From the NCBI GenBank assembly GCA_028066595.1, contig JALCBJ010000072.1, positions 1 to 33,413 on the forward strand: DNA of 33,413 bases. Reading direction: 5' to 3'. Origin of the DNA: Thermoanaerobaculia bacterium (GTDB taxonomy: Bacteria > Acidobacteriota > Thermoanaerobaculia > Multivoradales > J023). Shown here piece by piece: positions 17,031-26,058 of this stretch. Position 1 is the first letter of the stretch. Each line of letters starts with the position of its first letter. Below the pieces are notes generated by a model, which was not told the DNA's origin, searched no databases, and worked only from the letters and a program-made list of their open reading frames with translations. The translations under genes were made by a program, and so were the position numbers.

Positions 17031-17950
17031 GTTTGGGCGGAATTCGCCCCGGCCCTACGGGTACCCACCTCCACGGTCACGCCATCAAAACTCAGAGACT
17101 GGCCGGCGCTGAGGGTCTTGCTGCGATTCTCGACGAGATCGTGAAGAGTCACCAAGCCGTTCTCGAAACGCACCTCGGCCTGTACCGCCGGTCCGTTGCT
17201 CCTCGGCAGCAGGATCTGGCACTCCGGAGCCGATCCGATCCGGATGGGCTCGTTTCCTAGCGAGAGAGTCGGAGGCTCGGCGAGCAAGGTGAGGCCACGG
17301 CCGGCTCCCCCTGAGCCTGTCGGAGCACGCTTCACCACGAGCCAGGCCTTACGGGCTACCCGCTCGATGACCGAAAGGAAGAACGCGATGAATACCCCTT
17401 TGAGCGCGTCGGCGAGTGTCACATGAAGGAACGCGCCGTGGGTCAGGACACCGCCGAGTACCCCGGCACCCGTGCCGGCGATCAGTGCCGCGCCGAAGCG
17501 GAAGTTTGGAAGTGCACGTGAGACCGCAACCGCAATGATGATGCCTTCGGCGGTCCATCCTGCGACATGGGGCACGAAAGTGACCCCAAACGGATGAAAG
17601 AGGAAGCCGAGGATCGTTTTGATGGTGATCAATGCGAAACCGGCGCACAGCCCGCCGATCGCCGAAATAGACGCCGCCGAGAAGAGGTCACGCTGAGCGA
17701 CGGTGAGTCGACCGAGATGCCAGTTCTGCACCACCGCGACGGTAGTTCCGATCCCGCATCCGAGTACGGAGTCCCACAGCAGCAGGTGCCAGAAACCCGG
17801 GCTCGGGAACGGATTGATGTACAAGCCGACGAATGACCCGACAAATGCGCCTCCGGCCGAGAGAACGGCGAATAGCAGAGTCTTGTTGACGTCTTGGAAG
17901 CGATCTAGTGTGTTCTCCACACGACGAGCTGCGGTGCGATAGATGCTCAT
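17027..17950 (-). CDS. membrane protein with C-terminal FHA-like domain
   Basis: This is a 307-aa protein. ATG at 17950 was chosen because GGAG lies 7 bases upstream; the frame continues upstream to 18070 but only inside the preceding gene. Six or so glycine-rich membrane helices occupy ~25-200 (for example LLFAVLSAGGAFVGSFVGLY and GAGVLGGVLTHGAF). Residues ~218-297 look like a forkhead-associated fold: LTLLAE...LSLGNEPIRIGSAPECQILLP, then AEVRFENGLVTLHDL and ENRSKTL. FHA domains bind phosphothreonine, so a Ser/Thr kinase partner is expected, but none is visible in the window. The usual FHA histidine is not obvious, so peptide binding may be altered. The helix style resembles the vWA protein of the opposing operon. 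Confidence 0.82.
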   Translation of the reverse strand: MSIYRTAARRVENTLDRFQDVNKTLLFAVLSAGGAFVGSFVGLYINPFPSPGFWHLLLWDSVLGCGIGTTVAVVQNWHLGRLTVAQRDLFSAASISAIGGLCAGFALITIKTILGFLFHPFGVTFVPHVAGWTAEGIIIAVAVSRALPNFRFGAALIAGTGAGVLGGVLTHGAFLHVTLADALKGVFIAFFLSVIERVARKAWLVVKRAPTGSGGAGRGLTLLAEPPTLSLGNEPIRIGSAPECQILLPRSNGPAVQAEVRFENGLVTLHDLVENRSKTLSAGQSLSFDGVTVEVGTRRAGANSAQT

Positions 17951-17963
17951 GGCATATCTCCGT

Positions 17964-20045
17964 TCATGGCGTGAGCCCACGGCTGCGCCGATACTCGGAC
18001 CATCCGGCGCTGGCAGCTGCCGCAAGTTCGTCGCCGATGCGATAGACCGAGTCGGCCAGTTGATCGCCAAGGTTGAGGCTGGTGTATTCGAACGGGACGC
18101 TCTCTAGCCCACCAAGCTGGGACCGGTCCCGTACCACGTAGGCCCGAGCGTTGATCTGTGCGCTATAGGAAATGTCACTGCGACCGAGGAAACGCAACTC
18201 CCGCTGTCCGAGGACCTGAAGGTCCGCGAAAACCAGTACATCGACGTCTTCTTTGTCTAGAGTCTGGAGCAATGCGAGCGCACTGGAAGCGCCGCCGCGG
18301 GCAACGTAGTCGCCGGTCAGAAAGCGACCGCGACCGGGTTCGACATCGAGCCCGAGCATCTTGAGCTCATCAACGAGCTTGGTCTCGAGGGTTGTTACAG
18401 CCCCCCGCTCTCCGGCTGCTACGACTAATACCTTTGGCTCCTTTCGGATCTTCTCGGGTGGCGGTGGCTTCGGTGGCGGAGGAACCACAGGAGGCGGTAG
18501 AACACCCGGAGAAGGCGGAGGAGGCTGCTGAGTTGTCTGTGGAGGCGGTGGCGGTGGCGGTGGTGGTGGTTGAAAGAAGGCGATGTAGGCCATTGCGGCT
18601 GCCGCACCGAGGCCTGCAACGGCTACAACTGCTCTCGGCGCTGCGGACCGTTTGGTCTTTCGATGAGGCCCACTGTGGGCGGCGCCCAAGGAAGCCTCGT
18701 CTCGGACCAGGGAGAAGACAGCGTAGTGCCAGGTGCCCTCCGGCACGTTCCGATCAAGGTAGCTGGAAGTGTGGACTTCGACACCAACTCCATCGCCTTC
18801 ATCCGATGGCGGGCCGTCTTCCTTTCGCACGACCCAGTAAGTCGCCCCTGGCTCGGGTACCGCCGGCCATTCGAGGTTGAAGCCACCGCCGGCCGGCTTG
18901 ACGCGCAGTACGGATGGGGCCTGTAGCGTGCCTGGAGGTTGAGTCGCCGGCCTACCCTGTTTTTTTTCCGCTTGCTCCCGTTCGAGCTCTTGCCTCTCCT
19001 TTTCGAGCCGTTGAGCTTCTAGCCGCTCCTGTTCGAGCCTTCGCCTCTCCTCTTCGAGCCGCTTCGCTTCTGTTCTCTGCCTGGCGTCCATTTCACGGAG
19101 AATCTGTTCCATCCTCCTCTCGATCTCGCGGAAGCCCGGTCCAGAAGCGACTGGCTCGGTCGAGGGCTCCGCAATTGACCAACTGCGGCTCTTCGCGAAC
19201 CAGCCCAAATACGACTTTGCAAGGGCCGGATCGACGCCATGCTGACTCGCTTGCTCAGCGAGCAGTTCAAACGCTTCGAAACGGAGTTGGCCATCCTCGA
19301 CAAGCAGGTCGATCGCGCCATGCAGCTGGCGCATCGGCAGGGTCGCGAGGCTCGCGTCGTAGCGCTCTTTACCACCAGCTTTCGAGAACAGCGTTTCGGA
19401 GAGGCCGCCCAGCTTCTGCACTGCTGTTGCAGTGTCGTCGACCTGGCCGACGCTTGCCTTGTAGCGTTCCTTCCCGCGCGCCGCCAAGTCACTTGATGCG
19501 GCGGCGGGCGAAAGACCGAGAAAGGCGTAGAGGTCTACGAAGCCCAGCACGCCGAGGGCATGCTGAATCTCGTCAAACTCGGCATCAGTGAGAAAATCTC
19601 GGGCTTCGAAGGGTGTCCCAGGACCGGCGTCACCAAAGGGTACTTCGGCTTCTCGCAACTTCTGCTCGATCGTCTGGCGGTCCAGGCGACCTGCGAACTG
19701 CGCGACTAGGGTCTCAAGTTGCGATGGCGTGACCCGGCCCAAGGCGCAGAGCATCTCGATGCGCTGCTCCAGGTCCTGCAGATCCCGGGTCCGCTCCAAG
19801 TCGAGTCCGACTCGGCGCGCCTCTGCTTCTTTCCGGCGTAGTGCCGGATCTCCGAGCACCCTCTCGATCTCGGGTAGCCAGACGAGATTCTGCTCCGCTT
19901 TGGTTCGTGCCTTTCCGGTCGGGCGAGTGCGATCTTGGTTCCATCGTTTCTTCTTCTCGCCGATGACCCGTTGAATCTGTTCCCAGTCATCGATTCCGGG
20001 ATCCAGATCGAGCAGACGATAGAAATTGGGACGTGATTCAGCCAA
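17964..20045 (-). CDS. membrane protein with degenerate J-like repeats
   Basis: This is a 693-aa protein starting at TTG with an optimal AAGGAGG site upstream. Residues ~7-80 (NFYRLLDLDPGIDDWEQIQ...KRWNQD...VLGDPALRRKEAEARR) resemble a J domain but lack the HPD tripeptide; ~172-233 (DLYAFLGLSPAAASS...KERYDASLA) may be a second degenerate J-like unit. A charged coiled coil covers ~305-365. A fibronectin III-like domain covers ~375-460. One membrane helix is at 471-491, then a long polyproline linker (~492-530) and a C-terminal ~160-residue domain, probably outside the cytoplasm. J proteins normally stimulate Hsp70 ATPase through HPD, so this one may dock rather than stimulate. It lies directly downstream of the DnaK-like gene, which supports the chaperone link. 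Confidence 0.8.
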   Translation of the reverse strand: MAESRPNFYRLLDLDPGIDDWEQIQRVIGEKKKRWNQDRTRPTGKARTKAEQNLVWLPEIERVLGDPALRRKEAEARRVGLDLERTRDLQDLEQRIEMLCALGRVTPSQLETLVAQFAGRLDRQTIEQKLREAEVPFGDAGPGTPFEARDFLTDAEFDEIQHALGVLGFVDLYAFLGLSPAAASSDLAARGKERYKASVGQVDDTATAVQKLGGLSETLFSKAGGKERYDASLATLPMRQLHGAIDLLVEDGQLRFEAFELLAEQASQHGVDPALAKSYLGWFAKSRSWSIAEPSTEPVASGPGFREIERRMEQILREMDARQRTEAKRLEEERRRLEQERLEAQRLEKERQELEREQAEKKQGRPATQPPGTLQAPSVLRVKPAGGGFNLEWPAVPEPGATYWVVRKEDGPPSDEGDGVGVEVHTSSYLDRNVPEGTWHYAVFSLVRDEASLGAAHSGPHRKTKRSAAPRAVVAVAGLGAAAAMAYIAFFQPPPPPPPPPPQTTQQPPPPSPGVLPPPVVPPPPKPPPPEKIRKEPKVLVVAAGERGAVTTLETKLVDELKMLGLDVEPGRGRFLTGDYVARGGASSALALLQTLDKEDVDVLVFADLQVLGQRELRFLGRSDISYSAQINARAYVVRDRSQLGGLESVPFEYTSLNLGDQLADSVYRIGDELAAAASAGWSEYRRSRGLTP
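18541..18571. repeat. GGC/GGT simple repeat coding for polyproline
   Basis: A GGTGGCGGT-type run encodes about ten prolines in a row in the J-like protein, just after its membrane helix. Such runs are prone to length change. A separate run of eight T (18960-18967) lies in the coiled-coil end of the same gene. Confidence 0.7.
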
Positions 20046-20087
20046 GGTGCCTCCTTGGTCTTCAGATGAGGGTGCAAGAAACGAACA

Positions 20088-21755
20088 TCAGGAAACGAGC
20101 ATCGCGAGGTTGCGACTCTTCGCTTCCTCAAGCTCCTCCTTCTCCATGATCGAGTCCGTCTGGAATGACGCTTGGAAGACGGATCCTGTCGTCAGATCCT
20201 GTCCGTGGACATTGAGCAGGCCGTCCGCCGTTAGGCGGAAGGTGATCTCTACCGGTGACCCAGCGGGGAGGCCTTTCCCGAAGTCGAGCTCACCGGTACC
20301 CAATTCCTTGGCCTGGTCACGCGGTATTGGCTGGCCGTTAGTCGACAGGTTCTCCATGCACCGGACATCGGCCGACCGCTGTTTCTCTTCGTAGGTACCG
20401 AACTGTTGGCTCACTTCGACCGGCACCTTGTCATTGACATGAATCAGGTTGGTGACTACCTCCTGGCCCGACGCAGGGTCGATCACGACGATTCCGAAGC
20501 TCTTGGCCGTTACGTTCGTGATCTTCTTCTTGACGATCTTGTCCACCGTGGAACCCGGTAAGCCGTATTGAAGCGCTAACTCTTCCATGGCTTTCTCGAC
20601 GACCTCGCCACCGATCGCCAAGTCGACCTGTTCGACGGCCTGACCAGTACTAGCCGATACCTTCTCCCTGACGCCTACCTCGAGAAAGCACTTGAAGCCA
20701 TAGACCGCCGCACCTTTGGCGACCGCCTGATTCGGATCGAATTGCAGAATCTCGAGGCCCGGGAAAGCGCCTTCGACGGCTTGGATTACCTGCGGCATGT
20801 AGGTCGAGCCACCGACCAGGAGCAGCTTGTCGACTTTGGCGATGCCCTTCGCCTTGGCCTTCTCGATCTCCTGTTCGGTGAGGCTGATCGTTCGCTTGAG
20901 GTACTGATCGGTAATCTCGTCGAAGGCCTCGCGGGTGAGGTCGACCTTCGCCCGCTTGCCGCCGAACCTCACCGGCCGGCTGGTCGACTCCCGGCTCGAC
21001 AAGGTCTTCTTGGCCTCCTCGGCGGCATTGAGCAGTTCCTGGTAAGTCTCGAGGTCGTCAAGCACCTCTTCGGCGTCGATTCCGGTTTCCCTGGAGAAGC
21101 TGTCGGCCAAGAACTGGACAATCGCTTCGTCCCAGTTCTTGCCGCCCAACTGGTGATCCCCTCCGGTACACACGACATCGATGGCATCGCCGGCGATATT
21201 GATCACCGTCACATCGAAGGTGCCGCCGCCCAAGTCATAGACCAGCACCGTCTGATCCTCGGTCTGATCGATGCCGTAGCAGAGCGCTGCGGCAGTCGGC
21301 TCAGGGATCACGTAGAGCACGTCGAGCCCTGCGATGAGCCCTGCCTGCTTGGTGGCCTCCTTTTCGTTGACGCCAAAGTAGGCAGGGCACGTAATGACCA
21401 CCTTATGGATCTTCTCGCCTCCCAGGGCAGCCTCGGCGTCCTCCGCCACTTTCCGGAGGATGAAGGAGGACACGTCCTGCGGCCGGTAGGTCTGGCCAAA
21501 CGCGTCGAACTGCCAGGTCCCGTCGCCCATCATGCGCTTTACTGTCGAGACCACCTGTTCGGGTTCGACTGCCGCGACTTCCTTGGCCGCCTTGCCGACG
21601 ACGATCGAATCTGGGCTCTCGAAGTACACCACCGAGGGTGTGGTCAGGTCACCTTCCTTGTTGGGCAGCACCACGGGCTTGCCGTGCTCGTCGACATGGG
21701 CGATGCAGGAATAAGTCGTGCCGAGATCAATACCGAATACGCGTTCTTGGCTCAT
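20088..21755 (-). CDS. DnaK/Hsp70-like chaperone without lid
   Basis: This is a 555-aa Hsp70 homologue. The nucleotide-binding domain is intact: GIDLGTTYSC (phosphate 1), VYDLGGGTFDVTVI at ~172-185 (phosphate 2) and LLLVGGSTYMPQ at ~311-322 (adenosine). The normal linker (VLLLDV-type) is not seen; instead a helical stretch (~370-410) separates the ATPase from the beta substrate domain (~412-535). The protein stops about 20 residues later, so the alpha lid and C-terminal tail of housekeeping DnaK (about 635 aa) are missing. ATG is preceded by AAGGAG. It sits between GrpE-like and J-like genes and is therefore a specialised Hsp70, not the cell's main one. A lidless form would hold substrates more loosely, fitting a role in holding or releasing a partner. 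Confidence 0.93.
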   Translation of the reverse strand: MSQERVFGIDLGTTYSCIAHVDEHGKPVVLPNKEGDLTTPSVVYFESPDSIVVGKAAKEVAAVEPEQVVSTVKRMMGDGTWQFDAFGQTYRPQDVSSFILRKVAEDAEAALGGEKIHKVVITCPAYFGVNEKEATKQAGLIAGLDVLYVIPEPTAAALCYGIDQTEDQTVLVYDLGGGTFDVTVINIAGDAIDVVCTGGDHQLGGKNWDEAIVQFLADSFSRETGIDAEEVLDDLETYQELLNAAEEAKKTLSSRESTSRPVRFGGKRAKVDLTREAFDEITDQYLKRTISLTEQEIEKAKAKGIAKVDKLLLVGGSTYMPQVIQAVEGAFPGLEILQFDPNQAVAKGAAVYGFKCFLEVGVREKVSASTGQAVEQVDLAIGGEVVEKAMEELALQYGLPGSTVDKIVKKKITNVTAKSFGIVVIDPASGQEVVTNLIHVNDKVPVEVSQQFGTYEEKQRSADVRCMENLSTNGQPIPRDQAKELGTGELDFGKGLPAGSPVEITFRLTADGLLNVHGQDLTTGSVFQASFQTDSIMEKEELEEAKSRNLAMLVS

Positions 21756-21785
21756 GAGGACTCCTTCTTAGGAAAAGACGGGATG

Positions 21786-22625
21786 TCAGGCTGTGGATTC
21801 GTCGCTCGTTGCGGTTGCTGTGATCGGACGGGCGGCGTAGACGTCTACCCTCTCCTTCTGTAAGACAAGGCCGTCGCGCTCGAAGCCAGGACGGACCCGG
21901 CGAGCAATCTGGCCGACGCGCTCCGGGTCGTCGGTATCGAGTGTCTTGCGAGCGGTTTGACGCTGTGGATCAAAGCGCTCCACGGGCTCGCTGAACACGA
22001 GGACACCGTTTTCGTCGAGGAGAATCTCGACGTCCTCTCGGAACTCGCGCAAGAACTGCGCGGCCTCGGAGGGGATCAAATCCTCGGCTCGCTCCTGCAC
22101 TCCGTCGGCAGCGCGGCCGAGATCGTCATAGAGCCGGACGAGACCAGCGAGAATTGGTCGCAAAGCTCTGGCGAGGAGATCTTGCTTGTGTTCCTGTAGA
22201 TCGCGATGGAGAGCGTCGATCTGCCGATTCTTGTGCTCGTCGATCGCCAGCTTGGTATCGAATGAGGAGGCCAGCGCGCTGAGCCGCTCATCGAGTGACC
22301 GGAGAACGCCTTCGAGGGCATCAGACGCGCTTGAAGTGTCGCTCGGATCCGCGGCGGCCGGCGGCTCCTTCGCGTCTCGCGGCTCGATAGCCGGCGCGTC
22401 AGGGGCGGGGTTCGCAGCGTCTGGAGGTTCTTCGCTATTGACGGTTACCGCTGGTGGGCCCGTCTCAAGCCTCGGTGGCTCGTCGGGTGGCGGTCCGTCG
22501 CAGTCCTTGACGAATCGAGAGGGAATCGGTGGCGCCTGCGCAGGGCTTCCGGCTGCGGTCGCCACCTCCTTCGGCTCCTCCTCGGCACCATTCGGGCAGT
22601 TTGAAGTCTCGACAGACTCGGTCAC
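21786..22625 (-). CDS. GrpE-like nucleotide exchange factor
   Basis: This is a 279-aa protein starting at GTG behind a strong GGAGGAGG site. Residues 1 to ~95 are disordered and rich in proline, glutamate and alanine. A coiled-coil dimer region follows (~100-150), then ARALRPILAGLVRLYDDLGRA and a C-terminal part (FDPQRQTARKTLDTDDPERV followed by RPGFERDGLVLQKERVDVY) that matches the GrpE head ('FDP..H.A......G.....GY...RvlRpA.V.V'). GrpE releases ADP from DnaK. It is 30 bases upstream of the DnaK-like gene in the same direction. The long acidic N-terminal tail is unusual for GrpE (about 200 aa in most bacteria) and may bind another component of the system. Confidence 0.85.
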   Translation of the reverse strand: MTESVETSNCPNGAEEEPKEVATAAGSPAQAPPIPSRFVKDCDGPPPDEPPRLETGPPAVTVNSEEPPDAANPAPDAPAIEPRDAKEPPAAADPSDTSSASDALEGVLRSLDERLSALASSFDTKLAIDEHKNRQIDALHRDLQEHKQDLLARALRPILAGLVRLYDDLGRAADGVQERAEDLIPSEAAQFLREFREDVEILLDENGVLVFSEPVERFDPQRQTARKTLDTDDPERVGQIARRVRPGFERDGLVLQKERVDVYAARPITATATSDESTA

Positions 22626-22707
22626 GGTGTCCTCCTCCAGCTATCTAGGGCGCCTCCATCGGCTTGCCCTGCGTTGCGAGGGTAGAGGCCACGCACGGGC
22701 CTTTTGT

Positions 22708-24684
22708 TCAGAACCCGGCTGGATCGATCTGGACGAGCAGATCTTGAACGGTCCACTCCACTGCGGCCTGGTCGGACCGATCGGAGCCCCCTCCACGTCC
22801 TGGATACAGGAGGTCAAGAACCCAGCGCTCGTTTGCGGTACGTGGTCGGTCTCGCGGCGGACCTGGAAGAGTTCCCGCCGGCAGTTCGAGCCAGTGCCAG
22901 CGAACGGCATCAAGGGTCGCAAAGACCTTGAGTCGGTGAATACCGGCTGGTGGGCCGGTGCGGAGTGGTAGCCGAGCGGAGGCGTTGGGATTCAGGGTGA
23001 GAAAGCTGTCGCGCGACGGATAGAGTTGCGTCACACTCCAGCGCGGATCGAGAGCCAATACGGCGATCTCGAGCGGCTGTCTCCCCCGGTTTTCAATGGT
23101 GATTGCCAGCCATGTACCGAAAGGTACGGCAGCGTCTTCCATTAGGTCGGCCACCGGATCGACTGGGTCGACGTGGGGGCGAAAACTCGACTTCAGAACG
23201 CCGACGCGGATCGTAAGCGCTGACGTCAGCGACGAGCCTTGGGCTTCGGCGTTCAGTCTTTCGACAGTGCAGTAGCGAGCTACGCGTTCGAGAAGGCGCA
23301 CAGCTGTTGTCGGGTCGGCGTTCTTCAACGAGAGACTCGGAACGACATGCGTCAAAGGCCAAGAGTCTCCAGAGATCCTCAGCTCCTCACCGACCCGTTT
23401 CATCCTGATGGATCCGGGGGGTACTCGCTCCCAGCTCAGGAAAGGGCTGTCGATCGCGCGCAACTGGTCGCTGAAGGCGCCGAGGGTTTCATCGAGAACC
23501 ACCCGGTGCTGTGAGGACAGGAAGCGAGCGGGTACAGCCCGATCGCCGGGACTGACGGGTCGCGCACCACGGCGCACCCATACCCCCCAGGACTCGGCAC
23601 TACCCGGTTCGAGTAGCTCGACAACGGCCGGCCCTTCGCTGGTCATCGTCTGGTTTCTGGGCTCGGCGATCAGTGGCTCGACGAAAAAGCGATCACCCTT
23701 TGCCACGCCCTGGGCATGACCGGTAGCCACGAGTATCCGCCCGGGTTCGACTGCCAGCACGGTCAGTCCACGTAGGGACGAACCATGGTCGCTGCCGAGA
23801 AGCAACCGATCCCCTTCGCCTTCGAGACGTGGGGTTTGAAACCCTTCAAGCCGCGTCCGCACACGTCCGAGGATGCGTTCGAAGAGTTGACGGTAGGTTC
23901 GCCCGATACCTTCCTCCTGGATCGATTCGAGCAAAGCCCTAGTGAGGGCCCCTCCGTGATCGGAACCTTCTGTCGGGTACTCCCAAGCTTGTTCGTGTTC
24001 GCGGCAGGCCGCGATCAGCACGTACCCATAGGAACCGTGGTCTCGCCAGGGTGCCCCGGAGCGATGCCAGGTCTCGGCCAGTTGGGCAACCGTCGCTACG
24101 GTGCTCGGGCGGGTGCGCTGCCAACGTTCGACTCGATTGCTGCGCGCCATGGCGCCTGCAATCTTGGGCTGGACATCGCGAAGTAGGCCGCCAGAATGAC
24201 AGCAGTCGAGAACCAGAGTGACGAAGAGACCATGACGAACCAGCCGGTCGAGCAGAAACCCAAGCTCGACGTCGCGCAAGTACTGGCTGTCGGTCAGGGC
24301 GATGTCCGGCGGCACGAGCGCCTCGTCAAACGCCCCTTGGCCCTTGAACTCCGGGTATTGAGTAGGGGTACGTCCACCGTGTCCGGAGTAGTGAATCCAG
24401 ACGCTGTCACCGGGCTTGGTACGCGCGAGTAGGGCAGCGAACTCGCCCACGATACGGTCGTAGGTCGGCAGATCTGGGCCCGCGTCAGTGTTTTGCGACG
24501 CGGTGAGCAGGCGCACCCGGTCCTGCCGTACTCCAAGATCACAGACTAGAAACTGGGCCATTCGCCTGGCATCTGCTACGCAGCCGCGCAGGTGCGGGTA
24601 GGTCGTCGCTCTGCCGGCGTCTGCCGGAGGGGCATAAGCGTCGATGCCGATGAGTAGCGCGTGGAGTCGGTGGGTCCGATCCAT
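22708..24684 (-). CDS. caspase-like peptidase (C14) with C-terminal beta domains
   Basis: This is a 658-aa protein. Residues ~1-295 are a metacaspase-type p20/p10 domain: ALLIGIDAY at the N-terminus, catalytic His102 in HYSGHGG and Cys162 in LDCCHSGG. The substrate-pocket acid is probably in the EGSDHGGALTRAL region. Residues ~300-400 look like a beta-rich linker domain. The C-terminal part (~520-625, including LAITIENRGRQPLEIAVLAL and WSVTQLYPSR) resembles DUF4384, often fused to bacterial caspases. No signal peptide is seen, so it acts in the cytoplasm. Metacaspases cut after Arg/Lys; this is family knowledge, not proven here. The start lies nine bases after the C25-like gene's stop, indicating coupling. 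Confidence 0.92.
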   Translation of the reverse strand: MDRTHRLHALLIGIDAYAPPADAGRATTYPHLRGCVADARRMAQFLVCDLGVRQDRVRLLTASQNTDAGPDLPTYDRIVGEFAALLARTKPGDSVWIHYSGHGGRTPTQYPEFKGQGAFDEALVPPDIALTDSQYLRDVELGFLLDRLVRHGLFVTLVLDCCHSGGLLRDVQPKIAGAMARSNRVERWQRTRPSTVATVAQLAETWHRSGAPWRDHGSYGYVLIAACREHEQAWEYPTEGSDHGGALTRALLESIQEEGIGRTYRQLFERILGRVRTRLEGFQTPRLEGEGDRLLLGSDHGSSLRGLTVLAVEPGRILVATGHAQGVAKGDRFFVEPLIAEPRNQTMTSEGPAVVELLEPGSAESWGVWVRRGARPVSPGDRAVPARFLSSQHRVVLDETLGAFSDQLRAIDSPFLSWERVPPGSIRMKRVGEELRISGDSWPLTHVVPSLSLKNADPTTAVRLLERVARYCTVERLNAEAQGSSLTSALTIRVGVLKSSFRPHVDPVDPVADLMEDAAVPFGTWLAITIENRGRQPLEIAVLALDPRWSVTQLYPSRDSFLTLNPNASARLPLRTGPPAGIHRLKVFATLDAVRWHWLELPAGTLPGPPRDRPRTANERWVLDLLYPGRGGGSDRSDQAAVEWTVQDLLVQIDPAGF

Positions 24685-24693
24685 CGTGTTGGC

Positions 24694-26037
24694 TTAGCTT
24701 CCGCTCACCTCTAGGCGAACAGCCGGGTCACCAAGTACACCAAAGCTTCGCGCGTCCTGGAAAGCCTGCCAGAGCTTGTCAAGTTGGATACGGTCCTCTT
24801 CGGACATCTCAGATTCTGGGACCGCCCAGAGACTCTCGGCAATTGCGGTCGCAAGCTCAGCGTAGCGGTGAGAGAAGCACTTGAGTGCGCCACCGAGCCG
24901 TTGGCCGCACGCCAGTGCAGCCAACGTCTCGAGAAACGTGCCCACTCTTTCCCCATCCAATGGGCTGGAGAAGGAGGATGCAAAGGTCTGATCTACGTAG
25001 CCGACCAGAGCCGAGAGTCCCCCCGCAGGATGCGAGAGCATCGCCAAGGACAGACGACTGATAAATGGTCTCGGAGCCAGAACAGAACGGCCCTTGGTCG
25101 GCCGTACATAGAGATTGTTTTGAGGTGTACCGAGCGAATAGCAGGCGAAGCAAAACGCGATCCGACCAGCCGACAGACTCTCCTCCGGGAGATCTTCGGC
25201 TGAGAATAGAAATCTGGGCGGCAGTGACCCACGCCAGCGGTGGGGGCCTGGCCAATCTGCACAGACCAAGGCGCCTTGCTCGCCGCGTTGCCGTCGATGA
25301 CCGGCGCGGAAACAAACCGCATGGCTAGCCGAGAAGACTAAGCCGCCAGAGTTCCCGGAGAGCATCTGGGCGAGTTTCAGCTTGGTTCCGTCCATCCCGA
25401 TCGCTTGACGGACCGGCCAGCCGGTTCGCGATGCGAATCCCTCCGCAAGAGGCCGCGCCAACTCGGAGACGCTAGAAGCAGTCTGTGGGTCATCGTCATT
25501 GCGCGGTGCGAAAATCGTCAGCCCAGGAGGGCACGCGGCGTTCTCCGAGTTCAGTACGTGATCGACCCATTGTCGAGCGCTCGATGGCTGATCGAAGTGG
25601 ATGCGCCCCACCGCACGTTGGAGACTGAGATCGAACTGCAACTCGAACGGAATCTGCTCCGGATCGCCGACGAGAAGCAGGTAGTACGGGAGCCGCTCGG
25701 GATCGAGAGGACCTCGCGCCCGAACGGCTCCGTGGTTGCGCAGGAAGCGAGCAACACCTTCGCCGGAGTACTCAAGCTCCTGGTAGAGCCGGCCAGCTTG
25801 TTGCCTGCGCATAGCAACCAGCGGTTCTAGAGCCTGGCGGACCGCTCCCGGTACACCATCGCCCAGAACAACCCCCCATCCGGCAGCTGCGAGATCGTCT
25901 GGGTCGACATCGAAGGGAACTGCGCGTGGCTCAGATGATGCGAGGACATCGCGAATCTCTGAGACACCGAGCACCCGATTAACCGCTTCGCCGTCGCCTG
26001 GGATAGCGGTTGAATGCCAGCGGACTCTAACGCTCAT
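24694..26037 (-). CDS. C25/clan-CD-like cysteine peptidase
   Basis: This is a 447-aa protein without signal peptide. The middle part has the features of clan-CD peptidases of the gingipain (C25)/CHAT type: YYLLLVGDPEQIPFELQF at ~118-135, AVGRIHFD, then VFSASH with probable catalytic H239 and FCFACYSLG with probable catalytic C299, followed by GGLSALVGYVDQTF. The N-terminal ~110 residues (GVVLGDGVPGAVRQALEPL) are of unknown fold. True gingipains are secreted; this one appears cytosolic. It stands between a tiny acidic protein gene and the caspase gene. It could instead be classed as a divergent CHAT domain, since the two families share fold and residues. Confidence 0.8.
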   Translation of the reverse strand: MSVRVRWHSTAIPGDGEAVNRVLGVSEIRDVLASSEPRAVPFDVDPDDLAAAGWGVVLGDGVPGAVRQALEPLVAMRRQQAGRLYQELEYSGEGVARFLRNHGAVRARGPLDPERLPYYLLLVGDPEQIPFELQFDLSLQRAVGRIHFDQPSSARQWVDHVLNSENAACPPGLTIFAPRNDDDPQTASSVSELARPLAEGFASRTGWPVRQAIGMDGTKLKLAQMLSGNSGGLVFSASHAVCFRAGHRRQRGEQGALVCADWPGPHRWRGSLPPRFLFSAEDLPEESLSAGRIAFCFACYSLGTPQNNLYVRPTKGRSVLAPRPFISRLSLAMLSHPAGGLSALVGYVDQTFASSFSSPLDGERVGTFLETLAALACGQRLGGALKCFSHRYAELATAIAESLWAVPESEMSEEDRIQLDKLWQAFQDARSFGVLGDPAVRLEVSGS

Positions 26038-26058
26038 GGCTTGGCTCTCTTCCGAGGC

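Noticed and set aside
17951..18070. 40-residue N-terminal extension of the FHA-like protein
   Set aside because: It overlaps the end of the J-like gene, and ATG 17950 has a good ribosome site.
20742..21863. 373-codon rightward frame opposite the DnaK-like gene
   Set aside because: Long antisense frames opposite dnaK are a known artefact of its codon use; no family likeness and no ribosome site. The leftward DnaK frame has all motifs.
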